Made by a program: the position numbers and the translations under genes. From assembly GCA_963808725.1 (NCBI GenBank), contig CAWEGO010000002.1, positions 1,488,001-1,552,000 on the forward strand: a stretch of DNA of 64,000 bases, written 5' to 3'. The notes below the pieces were generated by a model. That model was not told where the DNA came from. It searched no databases and worked only from the letters and a program-made list of their open reading frames with translations. The DNA comes from JAHFUA01 sp963808725 (lineage in GTDB: Bacteria; Acidobacteriota; Terriglobia; Terriglobales; Acidobacteriaceae). The stretch's first letter is position 1. Every line of letters starts with the position of its first letter. Shown piece by piece: positions 9,191 to 17,966 of the stretch.

Positions 9191-9607
9191 ATGGATTCCG
9201 CGTCCCAGCACGGGAGCCCGAAGGACCGCCAGCTCTACCTCGACCTCCCGAGCGGCTCGGCCACGGTCAAGGCGGACGAAAAAAACAACGGCCCGGAGCC
9301 ATCACCGTTGTCCACCACTGGATTCCCCGCAACCCGCAGCTCAGCTACGCCCCTCTGGCTCATGCGCCTCTGGGTGGTGATCCGGGTGGCGTTTTTCATC
9401 GAGCTGGGGATGGTGCTGGTCGTGCTCCCCTGGACCCGCGGCTGGACCGAGAACAGCCTGCTGGTGGCTTACCCCGAAGTCCGGTTCTTTCTGCAGAAGT
9501 ATTTCGTGCGCGGCCTGATTTCGGGCCTGGGCTTCATCGATATCGGCTTTGGCGTCTGGGAAGCCGTGCGCTACAAAGAACCTCCTCGCAACCCGAAAGT
9601 GCCCTGA
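9191..9607 (+). CDS. Hypothetical membrane protein
   Basis: 138 residues. The first 50 are polar, then come two hydrophobic segments: LWVVIRVAFFIELGMVLVVL, and one around RGLISGLGFIDIGFGVW, with a WTRGWTENSLL loop between. I know no named family. It starts 11 bases after the TPR gene and ends 14 bases before the LOG-family gene, so it is probably the middle cistron of an operon. Cytoplasmic-membrane location is inferred from the hydrophobic segments only. Confidence 0.7.
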   Translation: MDSASQHGSPKDRQLYLDLPSGSATVKADEKNNGPEPSPLSTTGFPATRSSATPLWLMRLWVVIRVAFFIELGMVLVVLPWTRGWTENSLLVAYPEVRFFLQKYFVRGLISGLGFIDIGFGVWEAVRYKEPPRNPKVP

Positions 9608-9621
9608 GAATCTGAACCACC

Positions 9622-10518
9622 ATGAGCGAAGATGTTGCTAACCCTGAATTGCGTGCAGCGCCGCTGGCCTACGAGAACCGTCCGTTCCTGGCCAGCCCTG
9701 ACGGGCGCATCCTGCGCATTCTCTCCGAGTATGCCGAACCGCTCTCCCGCTTCCGCCGGGAGAAAATCCAGGACACCGTCGTGTTCTTCGGTTCGGCCCG
9801 CTTCCACAGCCGGTCGGATGCGGAGAACGCGCTGGAATTGCTGGAAAAACCCGGATCACGCACGCCCGCCCCGCCCGAGGAGCAGGAGCGCATTCGCCAG
9901 GCCCGCAAGGCGGTGGAGATGGCCCGCTTCTACGAGGATGCCCGCCAGCTCGCCTATATGCTCACCAAGTGGTCAATGGGCATCCAGTCCAAGCGCCACC
10001 GCTTTGTGGTCACCTCCGGCGGTGGGCCGGGGATCATGGAGGCCGCCAATCGCGGCGCCCGCGAAGCCGGCGGCAAGACCATCGGGCTCAACATCCGCCT
10101 GCCTTATGAGCAGGTCCCCAATCCCTACGTCACCCCCGCCCTCAACTTCGAGTTCCATTACTTCTTCATGCGCAAGTACTGGTTCGCTTATCTCTCCAAG
10201 GCGCTGGTGATCTTCCCCGGCGGCTTCGGCACGCTGGACGAACTGTTCGAGATCCTCACCCTCGCCCAGACCGAGAAGCTGGCCAAGAAGATCCTAGTGC
10301 TGATCTATGGGAAGCACTACTGGGACCGGGCGTTGAACATCGACGCCCTGATCGAGGCGGGAACGGTAGCGCCCGCCGACAAGGAACTGTACTGCATGGC
10401 CGATACCCCCGAGGAAGCGTTCGAGATCCTGCGCAGCGGCCTCACCAAGTTCCACCTGCAGGAGCCGCGCCCGCCGAGCGAACCCTCCGCGCCCGAAATC
10501 GCCGAAACGCGAGGGTGA
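9622..10518 (+). CDS. LOG-family Rossmann-fold protein
   Basis: 298 residues of the LOG family (lysine decarboxylase-like fold; several members are cytokinin riboside 5'-monophosphate phosphoribohydrolases). Seen are GSARFHSRSDA at the start of the fold, VVTSGGGPGIMEAANRGA and the family signature PGGFGTLDELFEILTLAQT with its catalytic-site Arg/Glu context. It belongs to the longer subgroup with an N-terminal extension and an inserted helix (residues about 70-115), whose substrate in bacteria is mostly unproven. It is the third gene after the TPR gene, 14 bases behind the membrane protein. Confidence 0.9.
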   Translation: MSEDVANPELRAAPLAYENRPFLASPDGRILRILSEYAEPLSRFRREKIQDTVVFFGSARFHSRSDAENALELLEKPGSRTPAPPEEQERIRQARKAVEMARFYEDARQLAYMLTKWSMGIQSKRHRFVVTSGGGPGIMEAANRGAREAGGKTIGLNIRLPYEQVPNPYVTPALNFEFHYFFMRKYWFAYLSKALVIFPGGFGTLDELFEILTLAQTEKLAKKILVLIYGKHYWDRALNIDALIEAGTVAPADKELYCMADTPEEAFEILRSGLTKFHLQEPRPPSEPSAPEIAETRG

Positions 10519-10520
10519 AG

Positions 10521-10700
10521 GAGTACCAAGTACCCAGTACCGAGTTACTGCGAACTGAGCAACTGGTTTCTTGCTGCTGACGGCAATCTTACCGCGGATT
10601 AACGCAGATTTGACGCACGCCCTTTGCCTTTACTCGGTACTAGGTACTTGGTACTGTTTTGCTTTTGCTCGGTACTGGTACTCGGTACTTGGTACTATCC
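10521..10700. repeat. GGTAC-type short-period repeat region
   Basis: Three tracts (10521-10544, 10631-10656, 10667-10700) are built from units such as TACTCGG, TACTTGG and their complements. A GCGGATTAACGC tract lies at about 10593-10610. It fills the LOG-thiE interval and ends 7 bases before the thiE start codon. I see no THI-box (TPP) riboswitch. Confidence 0.85.
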
Positions 10701-10706
10701 TGCTGA

Positions 10707-11366
10707 GTGCTGCTCTACTACATTACCGACCGCAAACAATTTCCCGGGCCCGAGCCGCGCCGCCGTGAGCTGCTGCTGGCCCGCATTGCGGAAGCCGCGC
10801 GAGCCGGTGTGGATCACATCCAGCTTCGCGAAAAGGACTTGCCTGCCCGCGAACTGGAGTCGCTTGCCCATGAAGCTGTTCGCGTCATCCGTAAAACGCG
10901 AAACGCGGAGCGTGAAACCCGCCTCCTGATCAATTCCCGTTCCGACGTAGCTCTCGCCATCGGCGCCGACGGCGTCCAGCTGCCTTCCAACGACATTCCC
11001 GCTTCCGACGCCCGAGCTTTCTGGTCGTCGGCTTTGGCTCGAAACTCGAAACTCGAAACTCGAAACTTTGTTATCGCCGTTTCCTGCCACACCACCGAGG
11101 AAGTCCGCTTGGCCGAAGCCGAGGGCGCCGATTTCGCCGTCTTCGGACCAGTCTTCGAGAAAGTGGGAACGTCGCGGAGTGTCGGCCTGGGTGCCTTGCA
11201 CGACGCCTGTCTCGGCCACATGCCGGTACTGGCCATTGGCGGCATCACGCTGGAGAATGCCCGCGCCTGTGTAGAAGCGGGCGCGGCCGGCATCGCCGCC
11301 ATCCGCCTTTTCCAGGAGAATGATATTGCCAGTGTGGTGAAAAAACTTAGGAAAGCCGAAGGCTGA
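10707..11366 (+). CDS. thiE: Thiamine phosphate synthase (ThiE/TenI family)
   Basis: Joins the hydroxymethylpyrimidine and thiazole phosphates to thiamine phosphate in a TIM barrel. Family marks are LYYITDR, DHIQLREKDL, LLINSRSDVALAIGADGVQL, VSCHTTEE, ADFAVFGPVFEK and PVLAIGGITLENA. The loop after GPVFEK lacks the classic TPTK, so a TenI-like aminomutase-type function is a possible alternative. Start is GTG 10707. Two surface loops (RKTRNAERETR and ARNSKLETRN) are encoded by GAAAC-type repeats like those found between genes here; the second replaces a loop that is short in usual ThiE. Length 219 remains normal. Confidence 0.88.
   Translation: MLLYYITDRKQFPGPEPRRRELLLARIAEAARAGVDHIQLREKDLPARELESLAHEAVRVIRKTRNAERETRLLINSRSDVALAIGADGVQLPSNDIPASDARAFWSSALARNSKLETRNFVIAVSCHTTEEVRLAEAEGADFAVFGPVFEKVGTSRSVGLGALHDACLGHMPVLAIGGITLENARACVEAGAAGIAAIRLFQENDIASVVKKLRKAEG
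11040..11067. repeat. 4 x CGAAACT tandem repeat inside thiE
   Basis: Four perfect copies of the 7-mer CGAAACT lie in the thiE coding sequence and are read through as part of ARNSKLETRN without breaking the frame. Confidence 0.95.
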
Positions 11367-11378
11367 CTGTAAGCCTGG

Positions 11379-11729
11379 TTACAGTGGCTCGCGCCTCGGC
11401 AGCAGGGCCCGGAACGCCATGTTGATCAGCGCCAGCACAATCGCGCCCCAGAAAGCCGGCGCGAATCCGCGCACGATGAACCCCGGCACGAACGAGGATG
11501 CCACCATCAGCATCATGGCGTTGACCACGAACCAGAACAGCCCCAGCGTGAGGATGATAAACGGGAAGGTCAGCACCTTCAGGAGCAAGCCGAGCGTGGC
11601 GTTCACCAGTCCGATCACCAGCGCAGCGATGAGCGCCGCCTTGAAATTACGGACGTAGAACCCGGGCACCACGTGGGCCACAATCATCAGGGCAACGGCA
11701 CTCAGAATCCAGTGGAGGATCAGCCGCAT
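11379..11729 (-). CDS. Phage holin family / four-helix membrane protein
   Basis: 116 residues, almost entirely four hydrophobic helices, beginning MRLILHWILSAVALMIVAH, with AALIAALVIGLVNATLG, a third helix and a C-terminal ALINMAFRALL. This pattern matches the small membrane family often named phage holin superfamily IV (YvlD-like); members sit in ordinary bacterial genomes, and their role is not established. It is convergent with thiE (12-base gap). Nothing phage-like surrounds it, so I do not read it as a lysis gene. Confidence 0.85.
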   Translation of the reverse strand: MRLILHWILSAVALMIVAHVVPGFYVRNFKAALIAALVIGLVNATLGLLLKVLTFPFIILTLGLFWFVVNAMMLMVASSFVPGFIVRGFAPAFWGAIVLALINMAFRALLPRREPL

Positions 11730-11846
11730 AGGTCCGAGTATGGTACATCCCCGAGCGGCTTCTGGAGCAGATAATTACCGCAACCGCGGCTCGGACCTTT
11801 CCCAGCCCGGCCAAGCCATCACGGTGGGGCCGGAGGGCAGCGCAGG

Positions 11847-12575
11847 CTAGGGCTGAACGGAGGTGATGATCTGGAACGCGAGTTCGCCGGTGCTCTCCAC
11901 CGTTCTGCCCCAGACGGTGACGCGGCGCGGCTTGCCGTCGCGATGCATCATCTGCATTTCCAACCCATTGAAGTCTTTTCCACTCCGCACGTGTTCCAGC
12001 AACTGGCGGTAGTCTTCAATGCGGTGTAGCACGGCGGGCCGCAGGCTCTTCCCGATAGTGCTTCGCAGATCCAGCCCTAGTTGCTCCACAAAGACTTTGT
12101 TCACGCGCCGGATCTCGCCGTCCCGGCCCAGGCAAGCCAAGCCGAACGGAAGGTTGTCGATCATGGTCCGCCATTGCTGGTTGATCATGGAGAGGCGATC
12201 TTCTTTTTCCAGGAATCGCCGGCCCACCTGGACGCGGGCAAGAATCTCGTCACTGCTGACCGGCTTGGCGACGTAATCATCTACGCCCGCCTCAAAAGCC
12301 GTCAGCATGCTGGCCTTGCCGTGCTGCGTGCTGAGCAGAACGACATAGGTGTAATCGCGCGCGTGGGCGCGGCGAATCTTTTGACAAATCGACAGCCCGT
12401 CGATTTCCGGCAAAGCCCAACTGAGGATGACCAAGCGCGGCGGATCGCTCCCCTTCAAGCGCTCCAACGCTTCCTCTCCCTTGCTCGCAGAGAGGAGTTC
12501 CGCGCGGGTTTGCGCCAAAGCGTCCAGGACGGCGTAGCGGCAATTGACGTCTTCGTCCGCAACTAGGATTTTCAC
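11847..12575 (-). CDS. Receiver-PAS protein lacking the phospho-acceptor Asp
   Basis: 242 residues: an N-terminal response-regulator receiver (1-120) and a C-terminal PAS domain (about 128-240: MIDNLPFGLACLGRDGEIRR, HRDGKPRRVTVWGR). The receiver keeps the acidic pocket (ADED, 6-9), the Ser/Thr position (LLSTQH) and the conserved Lys (VAKPVS), but the phospho-acceptor position reads LVILSWALPEIDG: Ser52 stands where Asp is expected. It is therefore probably a phosphorylation-independent pseudo-receiver, or one using another signal. There is no output domain and no adjacent kinase, so it may act by binding a partner. Start ATG 12575. Confidence 0.88.
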   Translation of the reverse strand: MKILVADEDVNCRYAVLDALAQTRAELLSASKGEEALERLKGSDPPRLVILSWALPEIDGLSICQKIRRAHARDYTYVVLLSTQHGKASMLTAFEAGVDDYVAKPVSSDEILARVQVGRRFLEKEDRLSMINQQWRTMIDNLPFGLACLGRDGEIRRVNKVFVEQLGLDLRSTIGKSLRPAVLHRIEDYRQLLEHVRSGKDFNGLEMQMMHRDGKPRRVTVWGRTVESTGELAFQIITSVQP

Positions 12576-12724
12576 GCTCTCCTCAAAAGCGGCGAGGTTC
12601 GCCTCCGAGTTGCCGACGGCCCCTCTCCTCTATCCTTATCGGCCAGTGGTGGCGGTAAGAATAGTTCCCCGGAGAAACGCCGCACCCGCGATGATACTGC
12701 CGTCCGCGTAGCCGCCACACCATA

Positions 12725-12937
12725 ATGTCCACCATGGGATGGCGCCTGACCCTGATCCTGATGGACTTACTCAACCCGAGCGGCTGTCCCCACGAGTTTG
12801 GATGGCCTCGCAAACGCCCCGGTGGAGAGCACTATCAGGTATGCCGACTGTGCGGGGCTGAATATACCTACGATTGGCGCGCGATGCGCCGCTGCCGGCG
12901 GACACGGGCCATCTCGCAATCGGTACCAGTTTCTTGA
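12725..12937 (+). CDS. Small zinc-ribbon-like protein
   Basis: 70 residues with two Cys-containing knuckles, GCPHEFGWPRKRPGG and QVCRLCGAEYTYDW, i.e. Cys-x-His and Cys-x-x-Cys in a compact ribbon ending in a basic MRRCRR tail. I recall similar one-knuckle proteins in acidobacterial genomes but know no function. Metal binding is inferred from the motif. The segment coding for YQVCRLC recurs at 15441-15464, upstream of the second surface-protein gene, which shows that part of this gene was carried along in the duplication described there. Confidence 0.6.
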   Translation: MSTMGWRLTLILMDLLNPSGCPHEFGWPRKRPGGEHYQVCRLCGAEYTYDWRAMRRCRRTRAISQSVPVS

Positions 12938-13012
12938 AGCTGATCGCTGCTCTGGCGAAACCGCAACCGCCGCCATGTGGGGCCGGTACGTAAGAATTCA
13001 AAAGGAGGCTTC

Positions 13013-15439
13013 ATGATGTCCAAGGCCGCGCAGTTGCTCGGGTTGATGGTGTTGTGGTGCGGAGCCGGGTTGCTGGGGAGTAGCAGCGCGCAAGCGCAAA
13101 CCAGTCCGGCTATGGCTCCAAGGGAGGCCACTGCGGCGGTCATCTCCGTTCCGCGGCTGGTGAAGTTCAGTGGCACCGTCCAGGACAGCGCCGGCAATCC
13201 GCGCAGCGGCATCACCGGCATCACCTTCGCCTTGTACAAAGACCAGTCCGGCGGCGCGGCACTGTGGCTGGAGACGCAGAATGTCACCCTCGACGCGCAG
13301 GGCCGCTACACGGTACTGCTGGGCGCCAACAGCACCGAAGGCATGGCGCCGGAGCTGTTCAGTTCCAACGAGGCGCAATGGCTTGGGGTGCAACCCGAGG
13401 GCCAGGCGGAGCAGCGGGTGTTGCTGGCGAGTGTGCCCTATGCCCTGAAAGCGGCCGACGCCGAGACTCTGGGCGGCATGCCGGCTTCATCGTTTGTGCT
13501 GGCGGCGCCCCTAGCCGCAGGCGCTACCACCAGCACGGGGCAGACGGGCACGACCCCGACCGCTGCTGGCACATTGGCGCCTTCGCCGGCTATCAGCGGT
13601 AGTGGCACTCCGAACACGCTCGCCGAGTTCGACAGCTCAATGACGAACCTCGTCAGCTCTTCGATCTCGGACACCGGCAAGGCGGTCAGCACCACCGAAC
13701 CCGTGGGCATCGGCACTGCCAGCCCGGGAGCCTTGCTCGACGTGGAGTTCACCACTGCTGCGCCCACCAACGCCCTGCTCTCCAACATCAACTACAACAA
13801 CAGCACGGCCGTCACCAACGCCGTGGTTTCAGCCTTTGACATGAACTTCATGGACAACAGTACGGCCGCGAACCTGTCGGAGCAGACGGCGCGCATCGCC
13901 TATATCCGTGAAGCGGGGGCGACGGGAGGGGTGACGGCGTTTGATACGGCGCTGACCACGACCGAGGTGGTGAATGCCAACGCTCCCTTTCCGGTGCGAT
14001 CGATCAACATTGAAGGTCCCAATATGAATACGGGGACCACGCTGTCCAACTTCACCGGTCTCTACATCGGCTCTCCCAGCGGGGCAGGCACGGTGACCAG
14101 CAAGTTTGCGTTAGTCACCGAACCGAACGCCGGCAATGTGGGCATCGGGACCACAGCCCCAACGCAGGCACTGGAATTGGTGGGTAATCTTAAGCTGAGC
14201 GCCGCCAACGGCGCGATCATCTTCCCAGACAGCAGTACGCAATCAAGCGCAGCGACGGGAACCATCACCGGGGTGACGGCGGGATCGGGCCTGAGCGGGG
14301 GCGGGACATCGGGCAACGTGACTCTGAGCCTGCCGACCAGCTGCTTGACGGGACAGATCATGAAGTGGAACGGCTCCGCGTGGACCTGCAGCGCCGATCT
14401 GACGACCTCGGGCACCTTCAATGGACAGCCCACCAACTTCAGCGGTGACACCACCAATCAGATCGTTTATGCCAACCAGACGAGCGCCGGTATCACCAAT
14501 CCCAGCTCTACCAATCTGCCGCCGGCGGCGATCTTTGGCGACGCCACCAACGCCACTGGCCTTACCGTGGGCGTGGTGGGCAGGTCGCAGAGTGCGCCGG
14601 GAGCTGGAATGATCGGTATCGCAACCGGAGTTGGTAGTTCGAACGACCGCTCCGAAGGAGTGCTTGCGGCGGCGACGGCGACGACCGGCAGGCAGATTGG
14701 CATTGATGCGCAGGTGTATAGCACCCAGGACCAGAACACTTCGAACGATAACGTGATCGCAGGCCGCTTTATAAACTACGGCGGCGGTCTGGTCATCGAA
14801 GGGGATGGCCCTTTCACCGGCACGACCTGCACTCCTCCGCCATGCTCGACGCAGGTCTTCACTGTGGATACCCAGGGCAACACGCGAATCAATGGGAGCC
14901 TGACTGCGGGCAACACGCAAATCAATGGGAGCCTAAACGTGAACGGCACGCTGAGCAAGGCGGGCGGCTCCTTCAAGATCGACCACCCCCTGGATCCGGC
15001 GAACAAGTACCTTTATCACTCCTTCGTGGAATCGCCGGACATGAAGAACATCTACGACGGGGTAGTGAGGCTGGACGCCCACGGCCAGGCCTGGGTCGAT
15101 CTGCCGGATTGGTTTGAGGCTTTGAACCGGGACTTCCGTTACCAGTTGACTGCCATAGGCGGTCCGGGGCCCGGGCTGTACGTTGCCCGGGAGGTAAAGA
15201 ACAGTCGCTTCAAGATCGCCGGCGGCCGGGCGAATGGCAAAGTGTCCTGGCAGGTGACGGGCATCCGGCACGATGCCTATGCCGACGCGCATCGCATCCA
15301 GGTGGAAGAGGAAAAGCGCGGCGAAGAGCGCGGCCGATATATGCATCCCGAGTTGTTCGGCCATCCGGAGGGTGACGCCATCGGAACGGCTGCGAACGGC
15401 ACGGCCGGTATCGAGTCCGCAGCGGCAGGACAGCACTAG
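13013..15439 (+). CDS. Secreted repeat-type surface protein, first tandem copy
   Basis: 808 residues. A signal peptide (LLGLMVLWCGAGLLGSSSAQA) is followed by a beta domain with GITFALYKDQSGGAALWLE and QWLGVQPEGQAEQRVLL, the SVPYALKAADAETLGG motif, low-complexity Thr/Ser/Gly/Asn repeats as in tail-fibre-like proteins, and a C-terminal domain (KIDHPLDPANKYLYHSFVES, ALNRDFRYQLTAIG, VSWQVTGIRHDAYA). The end domain is shared by secreted proteins in several phyla, function unknown to me. AAGGAGG at 13002-13008 supports start at ATG 13013 or 13016. The first 440 residues are nearly identical to the next gene, while the middle is unrelated. Confidence 0.85.
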   Translation: MMSKAAQLLGLMVLWCGAGLLGSSSAQAQTSPAMAPREATAAVISVPRLVKFSGTVQDSAGNPRSGITGITFALYKDQSGGAALWLETQNVTLDAQGRYTVLLGANSTEGMAPELFSSNEAQWLGVQPEGQAEQRVLLASVPYALKAADAETLGGMPASSFVLAAPLAAGATTSTGQTGTTPTAAGTLAPSPAISGSGTPNTLAEFDSSMTNLVSSSISDTGKAVSTTEPVGIGTASPGALLDVEFTTAAPTNALLSNINYNNSTAVTNAVVSAFDMNFMDNSTAANLSEQTARIAYIREAGATGGVTAFDTALTTTEVVNANAPFPVRSINIEGPNMNTGTTLSNFTGLYIGSPSGAGTVTSKFALVTEPNAGNVGIGTTAPTQALELVGNLKLSAANGAIIFPDSSTQSSAATGTITGVTAGSGLSGGGTSGNVTLSLPTSCLTGQIMKWNGSAWTCSADLTTSGTFNGQPTNFSGDTTNQIVYANQTSAGITNPSSTNLPPAAIFGDATNATGLTVGVVGRSQSAPGAGMIGIATGVGSSNDRSEGVLAAATATTGRQIGIDAQVYSTQDQNTSNDNVIAGRFINYGGGLVIEGDGPFTGTTCTPPPCSTQVFTVDTQGNTRINGSLTAGNTQINGSLNVNGTLSKAGGSFKIDHPLDPANKYLYHSFVESPDMKNIYDGVVRLDAHGQAWVDLPDWFEALNRDFRYQLTAIGGPGPGLYVAREVKNSRFKIAGGRANGKVSWQVTGIRHDAYADAHRIQVEEEKRGEERGRYMHPELFGHPEGDAIGTAANGTAGIESAAAGQH

Positions 15440-15440
15440 C

Positions 15441-15488
15441 TATCAGGTATGCCGATTGTGCAACCGCAAGAATTCAAAAGGAGGCTTC
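15441..15488 (+). repeat. Duplication scar with a zinc-ribbon gene fragment
   Basis: CTATCAGGTATGCCGA-TGTGC from the upstream zinc-ribbon gene (about 12834-12855) reappears here. It is followed directly by the AAGAATTCAAAAGGAGGCTTC leader of the surface-protein gene. About 130 bases that separate these two elements in the first copy are missing. Confidence 0.85.
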
Positions 15489-17906
15489 ATGATGTCCAAG
15501 GCCACGCAGTTGCTCGGGTTGATGGTGTTGTGGTTCGGAGCCGGGTTACTGGGGAGCAGCAGCGCGACAGCGCAAACCAGTCCCGCGACGGCTCCGAGTG
15601 AGGGCACAGCGACGGTCACATCGGTTCCCAGGCTGGTGAAGTTCAGCGGCACCGTCCAGGACGCCGCCGGCAATCCACGCAGCGGCATCACCGGCATCAC
15701 CTTCGCCTTGTACAAAGACCAGTCCGGCGGCGCGGCACTGTGGCTGGAGACGCAGAATGTCACCCTCGACGCGCAGGGCCGCTACACGGTACTGCTGGGC
15801 GCCAACAGCACCGAAGGCATGGCGCCGGAGCTGTTCAGCTCCAACGAGGCGCAATGGCTTGGGGTGCAACCTGAGGGCCAGGCCGAGCAGCGAATTTTAT
15901 TGGTGAGCGTTCCCTATGCGCTGAAAGCGGCCGACGCCGAGACTCTGGGCGGCATGCCGGCTTCATCGTTTGTGCTGGCGGCGCCCCTAGCCGCAGGCGC
16001 TACCACCAGCACGGGGCAGACGGGCACGACCCCGACCGCTGCTGGCACATTGGCGCCTTCGCCGGCTATCAGCGGTAGTGGCACTCCGAACACGCTCGCC
16101 GAGTTCGACAGCTCAATGACGAACCTCGTCAGCTCTTCGATCTCGGACACCGGCAAGGCGGTCAGCACCCTGGAACCGGTGGGCATCGGCACTGCCAGCC
16201 CGGGAGCCTTGCTCGACGTGGAGTTCACCACTGCTGCGCCCACCAACGCCCTGCTCTCCAACATCAACTACAACAACAGCACGGCCGTCACTAACGCCGT
16301 GGTTTCAGCCTTTGACATGAACTTTATGGACAACAGCACGGCCGCGAACCTGTCGAAGCAGACGGCGCGCATCGCCTATATCCGTGAAGCGGGGGCGACG
16401 GGAGGGGTGACGGCGTTTGACACGGCGCTGACCACGACCGAGGTGGTGAATGCCAACGCTCCCTTTCCGGTGCGGTCGATCAACATTGAAGGTCCCAATA
16501 TGAACACGGGGACCACGCTGTCCAACTTCACCGGTCTCTACATCGGCTCTCCCAGCGGGGCAGGCACGGTGACCAGCAAGTTTGCGTTAGTCACCGAACC
16601 GAACGCCGGCAATGTGGGCATCGGGACCACAGCCCCAACGCAGGCACTGGAATTGGTGGGTAATCTTAAGCTGAGCGCCGCCACCGGCGCGATCATCTTT
16701 CCAGACAACAGTACACAATCAGTCGCAGCGACAGGAACCATCACCGGGGTCACGGCGGGATCGGGCCTGAGCGGAGGCGGCACGAGTGGCAACGTCACTC
16801 TTAGCGCCAACCTCAGCTCGGTTCAGGCGCGTGTAACCGGAACTTGCTCTTCAGGAACGGCCATGGGTTCCATAGGCGCAACCGGTTTGGTAAGCTGCAA
16901 CACTGTCAGCGGCGGGGGAGGATCACTGACCCTCCCATTTTCCGGAACCGGCGCCGACAGCCCGCCGGGCGTGCAGGGAGTGTTTAAGGTTACGGACACC
17001 ACCAACGGTCCGGCAAATACCAGCAGTGGTCCGCCGAATCCCACCGCCATACCCTCAGCCGTCGTCGGTTTGACGACAGGAACTGGCATCACCGCTGGTG
17101 TGGTCGGCGAGGCGACTAATATGGACGGCGTGGGGGTAGTAGCCATTAGCACCGCGGCCGTGGGAGATGAGGTGCCGGTGCTCGTGGCCTGGAGTCAGGC
17201 TACCTCGGGAAACGTTTCGTTGATCGATGCCATGGCTTCCGCCCCGAACACCAGGGGCATCGACATGCAATTTGCGGTCACACCCACGCGGGGTATTATC
17301 CAGGCCGAAGTTGGGCCAAACAACAGTTCAACCACCGTATTCGCCGTGGACGGCAGCGGCGATATCACCACCACCGGCACAATCAATGCCAATGGCAACA
17401 TCAACTCCAACACAAGTATCACGGCACCGAGTAAGACCTTCAAGATTGATGACCCGCTTGCTCCGGCCGACAAGTGGTTGTACCACACTTCGATAGAAAG
17501 CCCGGACATGCTGAACTTCTACAACGGCGTGGTGGTGCTCGACGCCCGCGGACAAGCCTGGGTCCATATGCCCGACTGGTTCCAAGCCTTGAACAGGGAC
17601 TTTCGCTACCAGCTGACGGCCGTTGGAAAACCGGCGCCCAATCTGTATGTCGCTCGGGAAATCAAAGACAACCGGTTCAAGATCTCGGGCGGCCGTCCCC
17701 ACGGTAAGATTTCGTGGCAGGTTACCGGGATTCGGCACGACGCTTACGCCAACGCGCATCGCAATCCGGTCGAACAAGAAAAGTCGCCGGCGGAGCGCGG
17801 CAAATACATGTTTCCGGAGGGGTTCGGCCATCCGGAGAGTGACGCCATCGGAGCGACTTCCCATGACACGGCCGGTATCATCTCCGCCGCGGCACAACAG
17901 CACTAG
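15489..17906 (+). CDS. Secreted repeat-type surface protein, second tandem copy
   Basis: 805 residues and a paralogue of the preceding gene. The two align without any gap for about 1316 bases (13013-14328 against 15489-16804) and then switch to unrelated middle sequences, here SANLSSVQARVTGTCSSG and onward. They rejoin as diverged homologues in the C-terminal domain (KIDDPLAPADKWLYHTSIES, ALNRDFRYQLTAVG, ISWQVTGIRHDAYA). The signal peptide is retained. AAGGAGG precedes ATG 15489. The pattern fits recent tandem duplication followed by replacement or fast divergence of the exposed middle. A strong terminator follows at 17934. Confidence 0.85.
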   Translation: MMSKATQLLGLMVLWFGAGLLGSSSATAQTSPATAPSEGTATVTSVPRLVKFSGTVQDAAGNPRSGITGITFALYKDQSGGAALWLETQNVTLDAQGRYTVLLGANSTEGMAPELFSSNEAQWLGVQPEGQAEQRILLVSVPYALKAADAETLGGMPASSFVLAAPLAAGATTSTGQTGTTPTAAGTLAPSPAISGSGTPNTLAEFDSSMTNLVSSSISDTGKAVSTLEPVGIGTASPGALLDVEFTTAAPTNALLSNINYNNSTAVTNAVVSAFDMNFMDNSTAANLSKQTARIAYIREAGATGGVTAFDTALTTTEVVNANAPFPVRSINIEGPNMNTGTTLSNFTGLYIGSPSGAGTVTSKFALVTEPNAGNVGIGTTAPTQALELVGNLKLSAATGAIIFPDNSTQSVAATGTITGVTAGSGLSGGGTSGNVTLSANLSSVQARVTGTCSSGTAMGSIGATGLVSCNTVSGGGGSLTLPFSGTGADSPPGVQGVFKVTDTTNGPANTSSGPPNPTAIPSAVVGLTTGTGITAGVVGEATNMDGVGVVAISTAAVGDEVPVLVAWSQATSGNVSLIDAMASAPNTRGIDMQFAVTPTRGIIQAEVGPNNSSTTVFAVDGSGDITTTGTINANGNINSNTSITAPSKTFKIDDPLAPADKWLYHTSIESPDMLNFYNGVVVLDARGQAWVHMPDWFQALNRDFRYQLTAVGKPAPNLYVAREIKDNRFKISGGRPHGKISWQVTGIRHDAYANAHRNPVEQEKSPAERGKYMFPEGFGHPESDAIGATSHDTAGIISAAAQQH

Positions 17907-17933
17907 ACGGGCTTCACTGCAGGAAACTCGAAT

Positions 17934-17966
17934 GGCGGAGGGTTACCGTCCCCTCCGCCACTTTTT
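17934..17966 (+). terminator. Rho-independent terminator of the surface-protein gene
   Basis: Nine-base-pair stem GGCGGAGGG / CCCTCCGCC with an 8-nt loop, followed by ACTTTTTT. It lies 28 bases after the stop codon of the second surface-protein gene. Confidence 0.9.

Noticed and set aside
10519..10706. TPP riboswitch upstream of thiE
   Set aside because: No THI-box core is visible; the interval is filled with short repeats.
10571..10768. 65-residue frame before thiE
   Set aside because: It translates the GGTAC repeats (SVLGTWY units) and overlaps the thiE start.
11379..11729. Prophage lysis gene
   Set aside because: The holin-like family is widespread in chromosomes and no phage structural or integrase gene is near.
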